Assembly: GCA_026417175.1 (NCBI GenBank) | Contig: JAOADT010000003.1 | Location: 1 to 41,141 of the forward strand | Source: Deltaproteobacteria bacterium | GTDB lineage: Bacteria > Desulfobacterota > Syntrophorhabdia > Syntrophorhabdales > JANXAF01 | DNA: 41,141 nt | Direction of reading: 5' to 3' | Shown: positions 1-8,939 of the stretch, in pieces | Layout of the letters: each line of letters starts with the position of its first letter | Numbering within the stretch: the first letter of the stretch is position 1 | The notes under the pieces: model-generated | Databases searched by the model: none | Told to the model about the DNA's origin: nothing | What the model saw: the letters and a program-made list of their open reading frames with translations, nothing else | Position numbers and translations under genes: made by a program

Positions 1-1
1 G

Positions 2-529
2 TACCCCAACCTTCCTATACTGGAGAACAAAAAGGTTCTTTTTGATGCCATAGTGCAAGGCGTAAAAGAAGGGATTTTCGGTCTAAGGGTTGGAGAGCGC
101 ACCTATTTTCGTGAATCACTGGGGCTTTCGCAGCTTGAGGATGATGCCGTCCTTCAGCGCGAGCCAGAGATAGTCTCAAAGCCAGAACCCGAACCGATTG
201 TAGAAAGAGGACTTAAGGAGCCTCTACTAAGTCAAGATGAGGAAACTCAAAAGAAGCCCCAACAAGCCGGCCCAGTCGGAGAAAAAGCTATACACGAGTA
301 CAACCTTGATGTGGTAATCCCCTGGGATAGACTTTCTGATTTTGTACGAGGGGTGGTAATGCCACTACGCCAAGAAGGTGCCCAGATAAGAGTCCGTATA
401 AGCTTGAAAGCCCAAAGTGAAATGGGCATCAAACCAACTACGTTGGAGCACACAGTCCGTGAGACACTAAGGCAGATCGGAGCTCAGGTCGTGGAAGAAA
501 GCGAGTATTCCCCTAAAAGCACAGATTGA
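2..529 (+). CDS. DUF499-type ATPase, C-terminal part (5' end outside window)
   Basis: The reading frame is open from the first bases of the window, so this is the 3' end of a longer gene, and the internal GTG at 53 is not a real start. The visible 175 residues begin YPNLPILENKKVLFDAI, pass through an acidic, Pro/Glu-rich linker (about residues 55-100), and end in a compact module containing VIPWDRLSDFVRGV and LRQIGAQVVEE. This matches my recollection of the C-terminus of DUF499 proteins, large AAA-type ATPases often encoded with DUF1156 methyltransferases and a HerA-like helicase in anti-phage loci. The Walker motifs and partners would lie upstream, outside the window. The family call is recognition from memory; the defence role is inferred. 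Confidence 0.5.
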   Translation, partial: YPNLPILENKKVLFDAIVQGVKEGIFGLRVGERTYFRESLGLSQLEDDAVLQREPEIVSKPEPEPIVERGLKEPLLSQDEETQKKPQQAGPVGEKAIHEYNLDVVIPWDRLSDFVRGVVMPLRQEGAQIRVRISLKAQSEMGIKPTTLEHTVRETLRQIGAQVVEESEYSPKSTD

Positions 530-836
530 GTTTGAAATATGTAATTAGATGAGCAGGAGGGTTTCGTTTTTTCTCCCAAAAAGTCCAGACAGCGAAAGAT
601 GGTTTTTCATACTTAAAACTAGATGATCATAATGTTTTTTTGTTGCTTACACCAGATCGGTTACGGTGAAGAATAAGTTGAAAGCTCTGGACATATAGAT
701 AGACTTGTTTTTATCCTGATGTGTAATCTTACGAACTCTGTAATGTACAAGGTATTCTCTAGAACTAAAGAGTTATAACGATAAAGTCAGACACCAGATT
801 GCCTAAGAATTCTAATTTGGTATAGAATTACACAAA
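530..836 (+). other. Intergenic region, no gene seen
   Basis: The 307 bases between the DUF499 gene and the helicase hold no ORF with coding character on either strand, no tRNA and no convincing terminator hairpin. The only signal I can support is the candidate promoter at its right end (799-828). Confidence 0.5.
799..828 (+). promoter_or_regulatory. Candidate promoter of the helicase gene, leaderless layout
   Basis: TTGCCT (799-804) and TAGAAT (823-828) are separated by 18 bp. The -10 ends only 8 bases before the ATG at 837 and no Shine-Dalgarno sequence is visible, so the transcript would start at or next to the start codon. Confidence 0.4.
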
Positions 837-2867
837 ATGACAGAACGCAATATTCAGCTTTGGTACCAGCTTAATCCCGCGCAATACGCCGCTGTTACTA
901 CTCTGGATGGCCCTGTTCTTGTTATAGCCGGTGCTGGTACAGGAAAGACAAGAGTGATAGAGTACAGGGTATTAAATCTTGTCCAATCTGGGATAAGCCC
1001 AAACTCTATTCTTTTACTCACATTCACAAGAAAAGCAGCAAAAACTATGCTTGATAGGGCCTCAAGACATGATCCCAGGTGCAAAGACGTCGAAGGCGGG
1101 ACGTTTCACTCCTTTGCATATAAGATTCTTAAGCGTTACTCAAGGCTTATCGGCCTAGATTCTTTTTTGGTTTTGGATGAGGCAGACAGCGAGGAGGCAA
1201 TCCATAAGTGCTGTACTCTTTTGGGTTTCTTTGACAAGGAGAAGAGATTCCCAAAAAAGGATACATTGAGAGCCATAATGAGTATGGCTGTCAATAGAGG
1301 TGTAAAGATAGAAGAAGTTCTAAAGAAGGACTATGGCCATTTCCTGGAATACGCCCGGGATATAGAAGAGCTCCGAAAGAAGTACACCGAGTATAAGATA
1401 ACCAGGAACTATGTTGATTACGACGATTTATTGATCTATTTAAAAATTTTACTTGAAAACAAAAAACTAAGGGAAAGACTGTCTGAAAAATACAGATACA
1501 TCATGGTCGATGAGTATCAAGATACAAATATTATTCAGGCGGATATCTCGTACCTTCTCGCAGAAAAACACAGAAACATAATGGTAGTAGGAGACGATGC
1601 CCAAAGTATTTACGGCTTTAGAGGTGCATCCCATGAGAACATGATGACCTTTCCTAAAAGATTTCCTGAATGTAAGATAATCAAACTCGAAGAAAATTAC
1701 CGAAGTACGCAGTCCATACTGGACCTTGCTAATGCGGTTCTAGATAACATGACGAACAAATATTCCAAATGTCTAGTCTCGGCAAGGAAAGTGTCCGGAC
1801 AAAAACCTGTATTTTACCATTTTAAAGACTCATACGAAGAAGCGGAATGGGTGGCGGAAAGAATAAAGACTCTCCATGATGAGGGCATTCCCTTCTCACA
1901 TCAGGCTGTACTTTTTAGGTCTTCGTATCTTTCAATCCCTCTAGAGGTTGCTCTTAGTAAGAGAAACATTCCGTATCAGGTTTTTGGAGGCTTAAAATTC
2001 TACGAGACCGCCCACGTGAAAGACGTGATATCCCATCTTAAAGTGATTCTCAATCCAAAAGATGAGCTTGCCTGGAACAGGGTTCTCATGCTTATCGAAG
2101 GAATAGGGCCTAGAACGGCAGATAAGATATTCGGAGAAATTGGAGCCTTATCTGATTTAGGATCGGTACTCAACGAAGTCTTTCCCAGATACACCTCTTT
2201 GAAAAAGTTTTCTGAAGGGTTAAGACGTCTGGAAGAGGCTTTAAAGAAGGCACTTGATAATTCACTGAGAGTGGCAGAAAAATATTCTATAATCTGTGAG
2301 TACTATGAGCCCATACTCAAAGACAGATACGATGACTGGAACTTAAGGTTAAATGATCTTGAGGTCTTAGGTCAGATAGCTGAAAGGTATGAAACAGTTG
2401 ATGACTTCCTTACTGATTTTGCCATTGAGCCTCCTGAAAAGGGAATTTCAGCTATTGATCCCTCAACGCCAGAGGAAGAAAGACCGCTTACACTTTCTAC
2501 TATCCATTCCGCAAAGGGACTTGAATGGGAAGCGGTATTCATAGTAGGGCTTGCAGATGGGATCTTGCCTGTAAGTTTTTCACTTAGTTCCCAGGAAGAG
2601 ACGGAAGAGGAACATAGGTTGTTCTATGTGGCTATTACAAGGGCAAAAAACCATCTTTTCCTTAGTATGCATCATGAGGGGACAAAAGGTGGAATAAATA
2701 GATTTAACAAAGTATCGAGATTTTTGGACACCCCAAATGTGTTATCGAGACTTGAGACAGAACCTCCATACAGCTTCGAGCATAAGGAGGACAAAAAACC
2801 TGAGGCTTTAGAGCAGATCTACGATAAAAAGTCCCTAATCGATAAGGTGACAAGATTTTTTAAATAA
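837..2867 (+). CDS. UvrD/PcrA-type superfamily 1 DNA helicase
   Basis: An ATP-dependent 3'-5' DNA helicase of the UvrD/Rep/PcrA family, 676 residues, acting in repair and removal of proteins from DNA. Visible motifs in order are: Q-motif region LNPAQYAAV (12-20), Walker A AGAGTGKT (31-38), motif Ia LLTFTRKAA, Walker B DEYQDTN, motif III VVGDDAQSIYGFRG, motif IV ENYRST, motif V TIHSAKGLEWEAVFIVGL and motif VI VAITRAKNHLFL. The usual C-terminal PcrA Tudor-like tail is not obvious, and the length is slightly below the 720-750 typical of UvrD. No Shine-Dalgarno sequence precedes the ATG, but the protein begins exactly where the family normally does, so the start is credible. The gene stands alone or co-transcribed with the downstream hydrolase. 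Confidence 0.92.
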   Translation: MTERNIQLWYQLNPAQYAAVTTLDGPVLVIAGAGTGKTRVIEYRVLNLVQSGISPNSILLLTFTRKAAKTMLDRASRHDPRCKDVEGGTFHSFAYKILKRYSRLIGLDSFLVLDEADSEEAIHKCCTLLGFFDKEKRFPKKDTLRAIMSMAVNRGVKIEEVLKKDYGHFLEYARDIEELRKKYTEYKITRNYVDYDDLLIYLKILLENKKLRERLSEKYRYIMVDEYQDTNIIQADISYLLAEKHRNIMVVGDDAQSIYGFRGASHENMMTFPKRFPECKIIKLEENYRSTQSILDLANAVLDNMTNKYSKCLVSARKVSGQKPVFYHFKDSYEEAEWVAERIKTLHDEGIPFSHQAVLFRSSYLSIPLEVALSKRNIPYQVFGGLKFYETAHVKDVISHLKVILNPKDELAWNRVLMLIEGIGPRTADKIFGEIGALSDLGSVLNEVFPRYTSLKKFSEGLRRLEEALKKALDNSLRVAEKYSIICEYYEPILKDRYDDWNLRLNDLEVLGQIAERYETVDDFLTDFAIEPPEKGISAIDPSTPEEERPLTLSTIHSAKGLEWEAVFIVGLADGILPVSFSLSSQEETEEEHRLFYVAITRAKNHLFLSMHHEGTKGGINRFNKVSRFLDTPNVLSRLETEPPYSFEHKEDKKPEALEQIYDKKSLIDKVTRFFK

Positions 2868-2998
2868 AGTCTCACCTTACAAGCCAAAAAAATTCGGTTC
2901 TTGGTCTTTGTGGTAATTGGTTTCGATCCGGCTTGCCACGCAGGTACCTATTGATCTTTTTATTGACAAACCCGGGAAAATTGTTGTGCCATATAGCC

Positions 2999-3982
2999 AT
3001 GGCTGAAGAGATTCTAGAAAACCTTTTTAGGATTTCCATTCCACTTTTGGGTAGCCCGCTTGGTAATCTAAACTCTTATCTGATTAAGGGTGAAGAAAAG
3101 TTTCTTCTTATTGATACAGGATGGAACGAAAAGAGCTGCTTAAATCATGTTGTCTCGGAGCTTAAAAAATTAAATGTAGACTTAAAAAGGATGGACATAT
3201 TCATCACCCACGTACATGCGGATCATGCGGGTTTAGCATCTGCCCTTGCTTCCCAAACATCAAAGGTCTATTTCAATCGCGAAGAGGCACCCATTGTCAA
3301 TTCAACTCCGTCGAGAAGGAAAAAGCGACAAAAAACAATCTACAATATCTACCTTTCAAATGGTTTTCCAGATAAAGAACTAAAAAAATCTTTTAAGAAT
3401 CATCCAGCTATAAAATACGGGCTATGGGACCAAATGGATTTTTTCATTGTGGAAGAAGGTCATAGTATAGATATTGGGAGCTACTCTTTCACATGTATCA
3501 AAACGCCAGGCCACTCCCCGGGTCACACATGCCTTTATGAGCCAAATAAAAAGATTCTCATATCTGGAGACCATATTCTTTTCGATATTACTCCAAACAT
3601 CACATTTTGGCCAGAACTTCCCGACTCCTTGAAGAAATATCTAGAAAGTTTGGAGAAGGTGTACGCTTTGGATGTAAAACTCGTTTTGCCTGGTCATAGA
3701 AACCTCATGAATGACCATAGAAAGCGCATAACAGAATTAAAGGCACATCATGAAGAAAGAATGAAAGAGATCATCTCTGCACTTAAGACCGGAGAAAAAA
3801 CCGTCTTTGAAATAGCACCTTTTGTTAGGTGGGACATAGGCTATAAATCTTGGCAGGAATTCCCTCTTACCCAGAAGTGGTTCGCCTTTGGTGAAACTCT
3901 GGCCCATCTTAAGTATCTTGAGGAAATGGGAGTTGTAAAAGAAGAGCAAAAATTGGGTCAAATCCTTTTCTTTCTGACTTAG
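2999..3982 (+). CDS. MBL-fold metallo-hydrolase
   Basis: Zinc hydrolase of the metallo-beta-lactamase fold, 327 residues from the ATG at 2999. The metal-binding motifs are all present: HVHADHAG, then GHSPGHT, then SGDHILFD, then LPGHR. The last 90 residues (from about HHEERMKEII) form a helical, winged-helix-like extension as in LACTB2-type and related hydrolases. An in-frame TTG at 2933 would add 22 residues of unrelated sequence, so the ATG at 2999, followed by MAEEILENLFRI, is preferred, although no clear ribosome binding site precedes it. The substrate cannot be told from sequence; a thioester, glutathione adduct or nucleic-acid role is equally possible. Confidence 0.85.
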   Translation: MAEEILENLFRISIPLLGSPLGNLNSYLIKGEEKFLLIDTGWNEKSCLNHVVSELKKLNVDLKRMDIFITHVHADHAGLASALASQTSKVYFNREEAPIVNSTPSRRKKRQKTIYNIYLSNGFPDKELKKSFKNHPAIKYGLWDQMDFFIVEEGHSIDIGSYSFTCIKTPGHSPGHTCLYEPNKKILISGDHILFDITPNITFWPELPDSLKKYLESLEKVYALDVKLVLPGHRNLMNDHRKRITELKAHHEERMKEIISALKTGEKTVFEIAPFVRWDIGYKSWQEFPLTQKWFAFGETLAHLKYLEEMGVVKEEQKLGQILFFLT

Positions 3983-4219
3983 CACAACTAAGTTAAGAGT
4001 TTATTTACCTTAAGCAGCAGAAACTGATTCCTTTTTTCCATTTTCCGTACGCCATAAAGTATGCGAACCCTAATCGGCCTTTTTTATTAATCCCTTCTAA
4101 TAATATCCTCCTATGTCATTTCGTGAATCTAAATGCGACTAAAAGTTTCTAATTGTATCAAAGACTTAACTTTCACAATCTCTCAGATGGACTTTGGCAG
4201 TAAAAACTAGAGGCTTTTA

Positions 4220-4294
4220 TGGTAGGCGCGACGGGTATTGAACCCGTGACCTCTACCGCGTCAAGGTAGCGCTCTCCCGCTGAGCTACGCGCCT
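4220..4294 (-). tRNA. tRNA-Val (anticodon GAC)
   Basis: Read on the minus strand, a complete cloverleaf of 75 bases. The acceptor AGGCGCG pairs with CGCGCCT, the D-arm starts GCTC, the anticodon stem CTACC/GGTAG encloses the loop TTGACGC, and the T-arm is ACGGG-TTCAATA-CCCGT. Discriminator A and an encoded CCA close the 3' end. Anticodon GAC reads valine codons GUC and GUU. It lies between the convergent hydrolase gene and the end of the glycosylase operon. Confidence 0.97.
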
Positions 4295-4311
4295 AAACAG
4301 AAATTTCTATA

Positions 4312-4340
4312 CTTATAACACCCTCAACCATTTAAGTCAA
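4312..4340 (-). promoter_or_regulatory. Promoter of tRNA-Val
   Basis: On the minus strand, TTGACT (4340-4335), a 17-bp spacer and TATAAG (4317-4312) preceded by TGT, an extended -10. Predicted transcription start is near 4305, about ten bases before the mature tRNA 5' end. Confidence 0.7.
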
Positions 4341-4351
4341 TACTAGGAATT

Positions 4352-5026
4352 TCAGGTTTTTCCAGATTCTAATGGACAGCCTTTGCAGATTGGAACTTTC
4401 CGGCAGTGCTTCTGTCCAAGATACACAATAAGAGCGTGAAACTCATTGTATATGTAAGTATCTTCAGGCAGATTACTCATAAAGAAAGCTTGAATTCTTT
4501 CGTATTTTGCCCTTCCATCAAAAAGCCCGTGATTTATAAGAAAACGCCTCGTGTAAGCATCTACAACAAAGATCGGTTTCTCTAAAGCATAAAGTAGAAT
4601 ACTGTCTGCGGTTTCCGGACCGACACCGTCAACACCTAGCAATCTTTTCCTCAATGTGTGTTGGTCCATCCTTTTCATCAATTCCAAGTCTCCTTTAAAT
4701 TCATCAAAGAGAAAATCAACTAGAGCTTTTAATCTTTTTGCCTTCAAGGTGTAAAACCCGACTGGCCGTATAACCTCTGAAAGCTCTCCTACATCTATAG
4801 ATCTGAGAGCGTGCAGATCTATAAGATTCTTTTTTTTCATATTAGCTATAGCCTTCTCGACGTTTTTCCAAGCCGTATTCTGGGTGAGTATGCAACCAAT
4901 CATAACTTCCAGCGGAGACTCTGCCGGCCACCAGTTTCTTTTTCCATATGCTTTGAGAAGTCTCTCAAATACGCAAAGAAGGAGCTCTTTTTTGGGATCT
5001 TCCTTATTCATCTCCCAATTCGGCAC
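4352..5026 (-). CDS. Endonuclease III-like DNA glycosylase, MagIII type
   Basis: A helix-hairpin-helix GPD-family DNA glycosylase of 224 residues. The motif LLGVDGVGPETADSILLYA is the HhH element, followed by the catalytic aspartate in FVVDAYTRR. The lysine that makes Nth a bifunctional lyase (after GVG in the HhH) is replaced by Pro-Glu, so a monofunctional glycosylase is predicted. The C-terminal cysteine cluster has only three cysteines (HCRKVPICKGCPL), not the four needed for the Nth iron-sulfur cluster. Both traits fit the 3-methyladenine glycosylase MagIII subgroup, as does WWPAESPLEVMIGCILTQNT. The GTG at 5026 overlaps the upstream gene by 23 bases; ATG at 5011 is the alternative start. 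It is the last gene of the nfnAB operon. Confidence 0.8.
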   Translation of the reverse strand: MPNWEMNKEDPKKELLLCVFERLLKAYGKRNWWPAESPLEVMIGCILTQNTAWKNVEKAIANMKKKNLIDLHALRSIDVGELSEVIRPVGFYTLKAKRLKALVDFLFDEFKGDLELMKRMDQHTLRKRLLGVDGVGPETADSILLYALEKPIFVVDAYTRRFLINHGLFDGRAKYERIQAFFMSNLPEDTYIYNEFHALIVYLGQKHCRKVPICKGCPLESGKT

Positions 5027-6599
5027 AGTTTGCTGTTTTGTAACCTTTTATCTTTTTACCTCTCATCAGTCTAAAGAAGGTTTCCACGATGTCTCTTTCT
5101 TGAGGTTCTTCAAAAAATTCATTTTTTTTCACATCATAGGCTATAAACCGCTTCTCTTTCAAAAGTGTCTTTAGTATCTGGTCATCTAGTTCATCTGAAA
5201 GTCTAACGTCCCTCAGGTTGAGTTTAGACTCTGCCGAATCCACAAGTCTTTTCACGAAATTTATAAATCGGGAGAGTTTCAATAGGGTAAAAAGTGAATT
5301 CCTAGAAAAAAAAGGATTCGCCGGTAATAGCACGCTTGATCTCATGTAGTGAAGTTTTTCTGTCCAGTCTGATCCCAGTACATTTTCCACATTAGGATCT
5401 CCAGGGGTCAAATAAAAAACGCTGGGCCCGAGCAGACATCTCTTTTCTGAAAGGTAGACCATGGTTTTAAGTACGTCCTCTAATTTCTGGTTGGGTAATC
5501 CTACGATGAAATGTATCTCCATTTGTAGTTCAGAAGATTCAAGCCTGGAGAGGGTATCATGTAAGTCTTTTGGAAAACGTCTCCCTTGACGCTTAACTAC
5601 ACAGGGCGATACATCTACAAGTGAAAGGTTAATTTTTTTAAAACCTGCTTCTACCATATCTTTTAGCAACTTACTGGTTAGACCTTCCATGTATATGCCA
5701 TTCATAGCCGAGAGGGTAAGCCCTTTCCCTTTAAATATGTTTAGAAGTCCTATGAACCGCTTTTTACCATGAAGGAGCATATCGTCCTCTAGGTCTATCC
5801 ATTCTATTCCCAACGATCTTAGTGCCTCTATTTCAGACTCTACAGAGGCCAAAGATCTCTCTCTGTAGGGAACCGGCATCCTCGAACAAAAGGAACATTT
5901 ATACGGACATCCCCTTGAAGTAATAACAAATGCATATCTTTTCTTTCCTATTAAATAGTCCTCATTGTACACGAATCCATGGTGGGGGACAAAGTCAATT
6001 TCGGACTCGAAGTTTATTTTGGTAGACACTAAAATTTCGCCATTTTCTCTGAAACATAATCCTGGTAGCTCCTTTATTCTTTTTAGTCTTCGATTCTCTA
6101 AGCTACAAAGGAGTTCAAGAAGGGGGGTTTCACCTTCACCTCTGATTACATAATCAATACATCCTTCTCTCAAAAGAACATGTGGAACAGCGGTCGCATT
6201 ATGCCCTCCACATATTGTGATCATATCCCCTTTTATTTTTTTTGCCATCTTCGCTATACGAATTACTTCTCCTACATAAGCAGAAAAAAGGGAAGAGATA
6301 CATAAAACGTCGGGTTTTTCCGATTTTATTAGGCTTTCTATTGTTTCTTCAGCTAAGCCATATCTTCCGTACCTTCTAAAAAGTGAAAAAGGAGAGTAAG
6401 TATCTTCTTTATAGTACTGGGATAATTCTTGGAAAGGATTTTCAGACTTTTTTGGCTTTTTTCCTTTTCTTAAATCTACTATTTTGACTTCGTAAAAGTC
6501 TTTTACCTTTGTTGCCAGATAAATTAGTCCGAGGGGATAGCTTCTTATCGGTGTATTGTAAAAATCCTCAATAGGTGGTTGAACCAAAAGTAACTTCAA
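5004..6599 (-). CDS. B12-binding domain radical SAM protein
   Basis: 531 residues. The N-terminal half is a cobalamin-binding Rossmann domain (PLGLIYLATKVKD near the start, GGHNATAVPHVLLREG and YVIRGEGETPLLELL around residues 140-175). The C-terminal half is a radical SAM TIM barrel with the cluster motif CPYKCSFC and a following DLEDDML strand. Proteins of this class catalyse radical methylation, ring formation or carbon-carbon chemistry on lipids, bacteriochlorins or secondary metabolites; nothing here fixes the substrate. It starts 13 bases after nfnB stops and overlaps the glycosylase gene, so it belongs to the same transcript, though no functional link to the neighbours is apparent. Confidence 0.85.
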   Translation of the reverse strand: MKLLLVQPPIEDFYNTPIRSYPLGLIYLATKVKDFYEVKIVDLRKGKKPKKSENPFQELSQYYKEDTYSPFSLFRRYGRYGLAEETIESLIKSEKPDVLCISSLFSAYVGEVIRIAKMAKKIKGDMITICGGHNATAVPHVLLREGCIDYVIRGEGETPLLELLCSLENRRLKRIKELPGLCFRENGEILVSTKINFESEIDFVPHHGFVYNEDYLIGKKRYAFVITSRGCPYKCSFCSRMPVPYRERSLASVESEIEALRSLGIEWIDLEDDMLLHGKKRFIGLLNIFKGKGLTLSAMNGIYMEGLTSKLLKDMVEAGFKKINLSLVDVSPCVVKRQGRRFPKDLHDTLSRLESSELQMEIHFIVGLPNQKLEDVLKTMVYLSEKRCLLGPSVFYLTPGDPNVENVLGSDWTEKLHYMRSSVLLPANPFFSRNSLFTLLKLSRFINFVKRLVDSAESKLNLRDVRLSDELDDQILKTLLKEKRFIAYDVKKNEFFEEPQERDIVETFFRLMRGKKIKGYKTANCAELGDE

Positions 6600-6612
6600 C
6601 CCAGTAATGGTG

Positions 6613-8022
6613 TTACCATTTCTGAGTCCTTAAATACTCATCTATGGAGATTGCCGCCTTTCTACCCGCACCCATGGCCAAAATTACTGTTGCTGCACCT
6701 GTTACTATGTCGCCTCCAGCCCATACCCTTTCTTTTTTTGTCTTTCCCGTTTCAGGATCTGCTATGATGTAACCCCGTTCGTTGAGCGCCAGTCCTGGAG
6801 TATTTTGGGTCAAAAGTGGATTAGCTGCTGTACCAAGTGCTACTATAATCAAATCGAATGGCATTTTAAATTCTGACCCTTTAACAGGAACGGGTCTTCT
6901 TCTACCAGAGGCATCTGGTTCTCCCAATCCCATTCTTATACATTCCATCTCTTTTACCCAGCCGCGCTCATCTCCTATAAATCTTACCGGATTTGTAAGT
7001 AGATCAAAAATTATACCTTCCTCCTCCGCATGGTGAATCTCCTCTTTTCTTGCAGGCATTTCCTCTCTTCCCCTTCTATACACGATGTGAACCTCTTCTG
7101 CTCCTAGCCTAAGGGCAGTCCTTGCCGCATCCATAGCCACATTTCCCGCGCCAATGACTGCTACTCTCTTTCCTTTACTTATAGGCGTATCGTATTCTGG
7201 AAATAGATAGGCTTTCATAAGATTAGCCCGGGTCAAGTATTCATTAGCCGAATAGACTCCACACAGGTTTTCGCCAGGTATGTTAAGAAAAAGAGGCAAT
7301 CCTGCGCCTAATCCCAAAAATACCGCGTCATACTCTTCCAAAAGCTCATCCACAGTTTTTATTCTTCCAATCACCCAGTTAACTTCTATCCTTACCCCTA
7401 AGCTCTTTAGATAGTTTATCTCTGCGTCTACTATTTTTTTTGGCAATCTAAACTCTGGAATTCCATAGATCAATACACCGCCAGGCTTGTGAAGTGCCTC
7501 AAATATTGTGACCTCGTGGCCCAAAACTATTAAATCTGCCGCGACCGTAAGACCCGCAGGCCCAGATCCAACGACAGCTACCTTTTTCCCCGTTTTTTCC
7601 TTTATCTGGGGGATTGAAATTTCCCCATTTTCCCTCTCCCAGTCAGCTGCAAATCTTTCTAGCCTTCCTATTGCTACAGGCTCATCTTTTTTTGCCAACA
7701 CGCACTTACTTTCACACTGTACCTCCTGGGGACAAACCCTTCCACACACCGCAGGAAGAGCATTTTTTTCTTTGATTTTTCTGGCGGCAGATAAAAATTC
7801 GCCTTCTTTTATAAGTTTTATAAAAGCTGGAATATCGATCTCCACGGGACACCCTTCTACACAGGCTGGTTTCTTACACTGAAGACATCTTTCTGCTTCT
7901 AGTTTTGCTACATCTGGAGGATAACCCAAAGGCACTTCATTAAAATTATGGATCCTATCTTTCGGTTGTTGTTCTGGCATTTTTTGCCTTGGTATTTTTT
8001 CTCTTTTCTTTTTCTCCTCCAT
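6613..8022 (-). CDS. NfnB / GltA-like NADPH-dependent FAD oxidoreductase subunit
   Basis: 469 residues of the glutamate synthase small-subunit family, the large subunit of NfnAB (NADH-dependent reduced ferredoxin:NADP+ oxidoreductase) or SudAB sulfide dehydrogenase. The N-terminus carries cysteines 46, 49, 54, 58 and 93, 97, 103, 107 for two [4Fe-4S] clusters. It is followed by an FAD dinucleotide-binding motif VGSGPAG (151-157) and an NAD(P)-binding motif IGAGNVAMDAAR with VYRRGREEMPAR, the arginines that select NADP(H). It lies 15 bases after nfnA. Pairing with nfnA rather than with a glutamate synthase large subunit argues for flavin-based electron bifurcation between ferredoxin, NADH and NADPH. 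SudA versus NfnB cannot be settled by eye. Confidence 0.85.
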   Translation of the reverse strand: MEEKKKREKIPRQKMPEQQPKDRIHNFNEVPLGYPPDVAKLEAERCLQCKKPACVEGCPVEIDIPAFIKLIKEGEFLSAARKIKEKNALPAVCGRVCPQEVQCESKCVLAKKDEPVAIGRLERFAADWERENGEISIPQIKEKTGKKVAVVGSGPAGLTVAADLIVLGHEVTIFEALHKPGGVLIYGIPEFRLPKKIVDAEINYLKSLGVRIEVNWVIGRIKTVDELLEEYDAVFLGLGAGLPLFLNIPGENLCGVYSANEYLTRANLMKAYLFPEYDTPISKGKRVAVIGAGNVAMDAARTALRLGAEEVHIVYRRGREEMPARKEEIHHAEEEGIIFDLLTNPVRFIGDERGWVKEMECIRMGLGEPDASGRRRPVPVKGSEFKMPFDLIIVALGTAANPLLTQNTPGLALNERGYIIADPETGKTKKERVWAGGDIVTGAATVILAMGAGRKAAISIDEYLRTQKW

Positions 8023-8037
8023 TTTTAACCCCCCTTG

Positions 8038-8871
8038 TCACCCACAGGTGCAGTTAAATTTTTCCATTGAAAGTCTCTCTTCCTGTTCATATGCTGAAAG
8101 TCTCTTCTCCAGTTCATCAAAATCTACCTGATGACCATCAAACTCGGGACCATCCACACAGGTAAATTTGGTTTTTCCGCCCACAGTAACCCGGCATGCG
8201 CCACACATACCCGTCCCGTCCACCATTATGGAGTTTAGACTCACAACTGTTGGCACACCGTATTCTTTAGTCAAAAGGGAAACGTATTTCATCATCGGAA
8301 CAGGACCTATCGCCACAACAAGCCCTATGTCTTTTTTATTATCCAAAGTTTTTCTTAAGACATCAGTAACGAATCCCTTTTCTCCATAACTACCGTCGTC
8401 GGTAGTTACATACAGTTCATCACTTATTTCCTTCATTTCGTTTTCAAGAATTAAAAGACCCTTCGTTCTCGCTCCAATTATGGATATGACGTAATTTCCA
8501 GCTTCCTTGTATCCTCTAGTTATGGGATAAAGTACTGCTACCCCTGTGCCCCCTCCTACACAAATCACTTTACCCACCTTTTCAATGTGAGTCGGCCTTC
8601 CTAGAGGTCCAACCAAATCCTGTATATATTCGCCTGGATTCTTCGTACTTAAAAGAGCGGTAGTTTTTCCCACAACCTGAAATATCAGATCTATTGTCCC
8701 TGATTGAGTGTCAGCCCGAGCTATAGTTAATGGTATGCGCTCCCCTTGTTCGTTAACTCGCAATATGATGAACTGTCCAGGTTTGGCCTTCTTTGCTATA
8801 TAGGGAGCGTCTACTCGGATAAGGATCACCTTTCCTTGAACTAAAGTTTTTTTTGATAATATTTTGAACAA
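8038..8871 (-). CDS. NfnA / SudB-like FAD-[2Fe-2S] subunit
   Basis: 277 residues with a ferredoxin-NADP reductase fold. The FAD-binding motif RIPLTI is at 45-50, the nucleotide-binding loop GGGTGVAVLYPI at 106-117, and the C-terminal iron-sulfur site comprises D218, C223, C226 and C238 in VDGTGMCGAC...TCVDGPEFDGHQVD. The Asp-plus-three-Cys pattern is what is known for the [2Fe-2S] cluster of NfnA. The start is TTG at 8871, chosen because a GGGGGG Shine-Dalgarno (8883-8878) sits six bases upstream and the protein then begins MFKILSKK as family members do. First gene of a four-gene operon. Confidence 0.87.
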   Translation of the reverse strand: MFKILSKKTLVQGKVILIRVDAPYIAKKAKPGQFIILRVNEQGERIPLTIARADTQSGTIDLIFQVVGKTTALLSTKNPGEYIQDLVGPLGRPTHIEKVGKVICVGGGTGVAVLYPITRGYKEAGNYVISIIGARTKGLLILENEMKEISDELYVTTDDGSYGEKGFVTDVLRKTLDNKKDIGLVVAIGPVPMMKYVSLLTKEYGVPTVVSLNSIMVDGTGMCGACRVTVGGKTKFTCVDGPEFDGHQVDFDELEKRLSAYEQEERLSMEKFNCTCG

Positions 8872-8910
8872 TTTATACCCCCCGAGTATGAGAATTTATT
8901 CACATGGACA

Positions 8911-8939
8911 AATATAAAACCTTTTTTGCACCAGGTCAA
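8911..8939 (-). promoter_or_regulatory. Promoter of the nfnAB operon
   Basis: On the minus strand TTGACC (8939-8934), 17-bp spacer, TATATT (8916-8911). This gives a 5' leader of about 33 bases containing the GGGGGG ribosome binding site. The outer edge of its -35 overlaps the palindrome at 8938-8949. Confidence 0.65.

Noticed and set aside
2933-2998. TTG-initiated extension of the MBL hydrolase
   Set aside because: The 22 added residues do not match the family N-terminus, and the ATG at 2999 begins a normal MBL protein. The TTGACA at 2963-2968 has no -10 at proper distance, so no promoter is claimed.
3977-3993. Small hairpin ACTTAG/CTAAGT after the MBL gene
   Set aside because: Six weak pairs and no T-run; not a convincing terminator.
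3983-4219. Possible small gene between the MBL gene and tRNA-Val
   Set aside because: No ORF with a start, ribosome binding site or coding character; nothing supported in this stretch.
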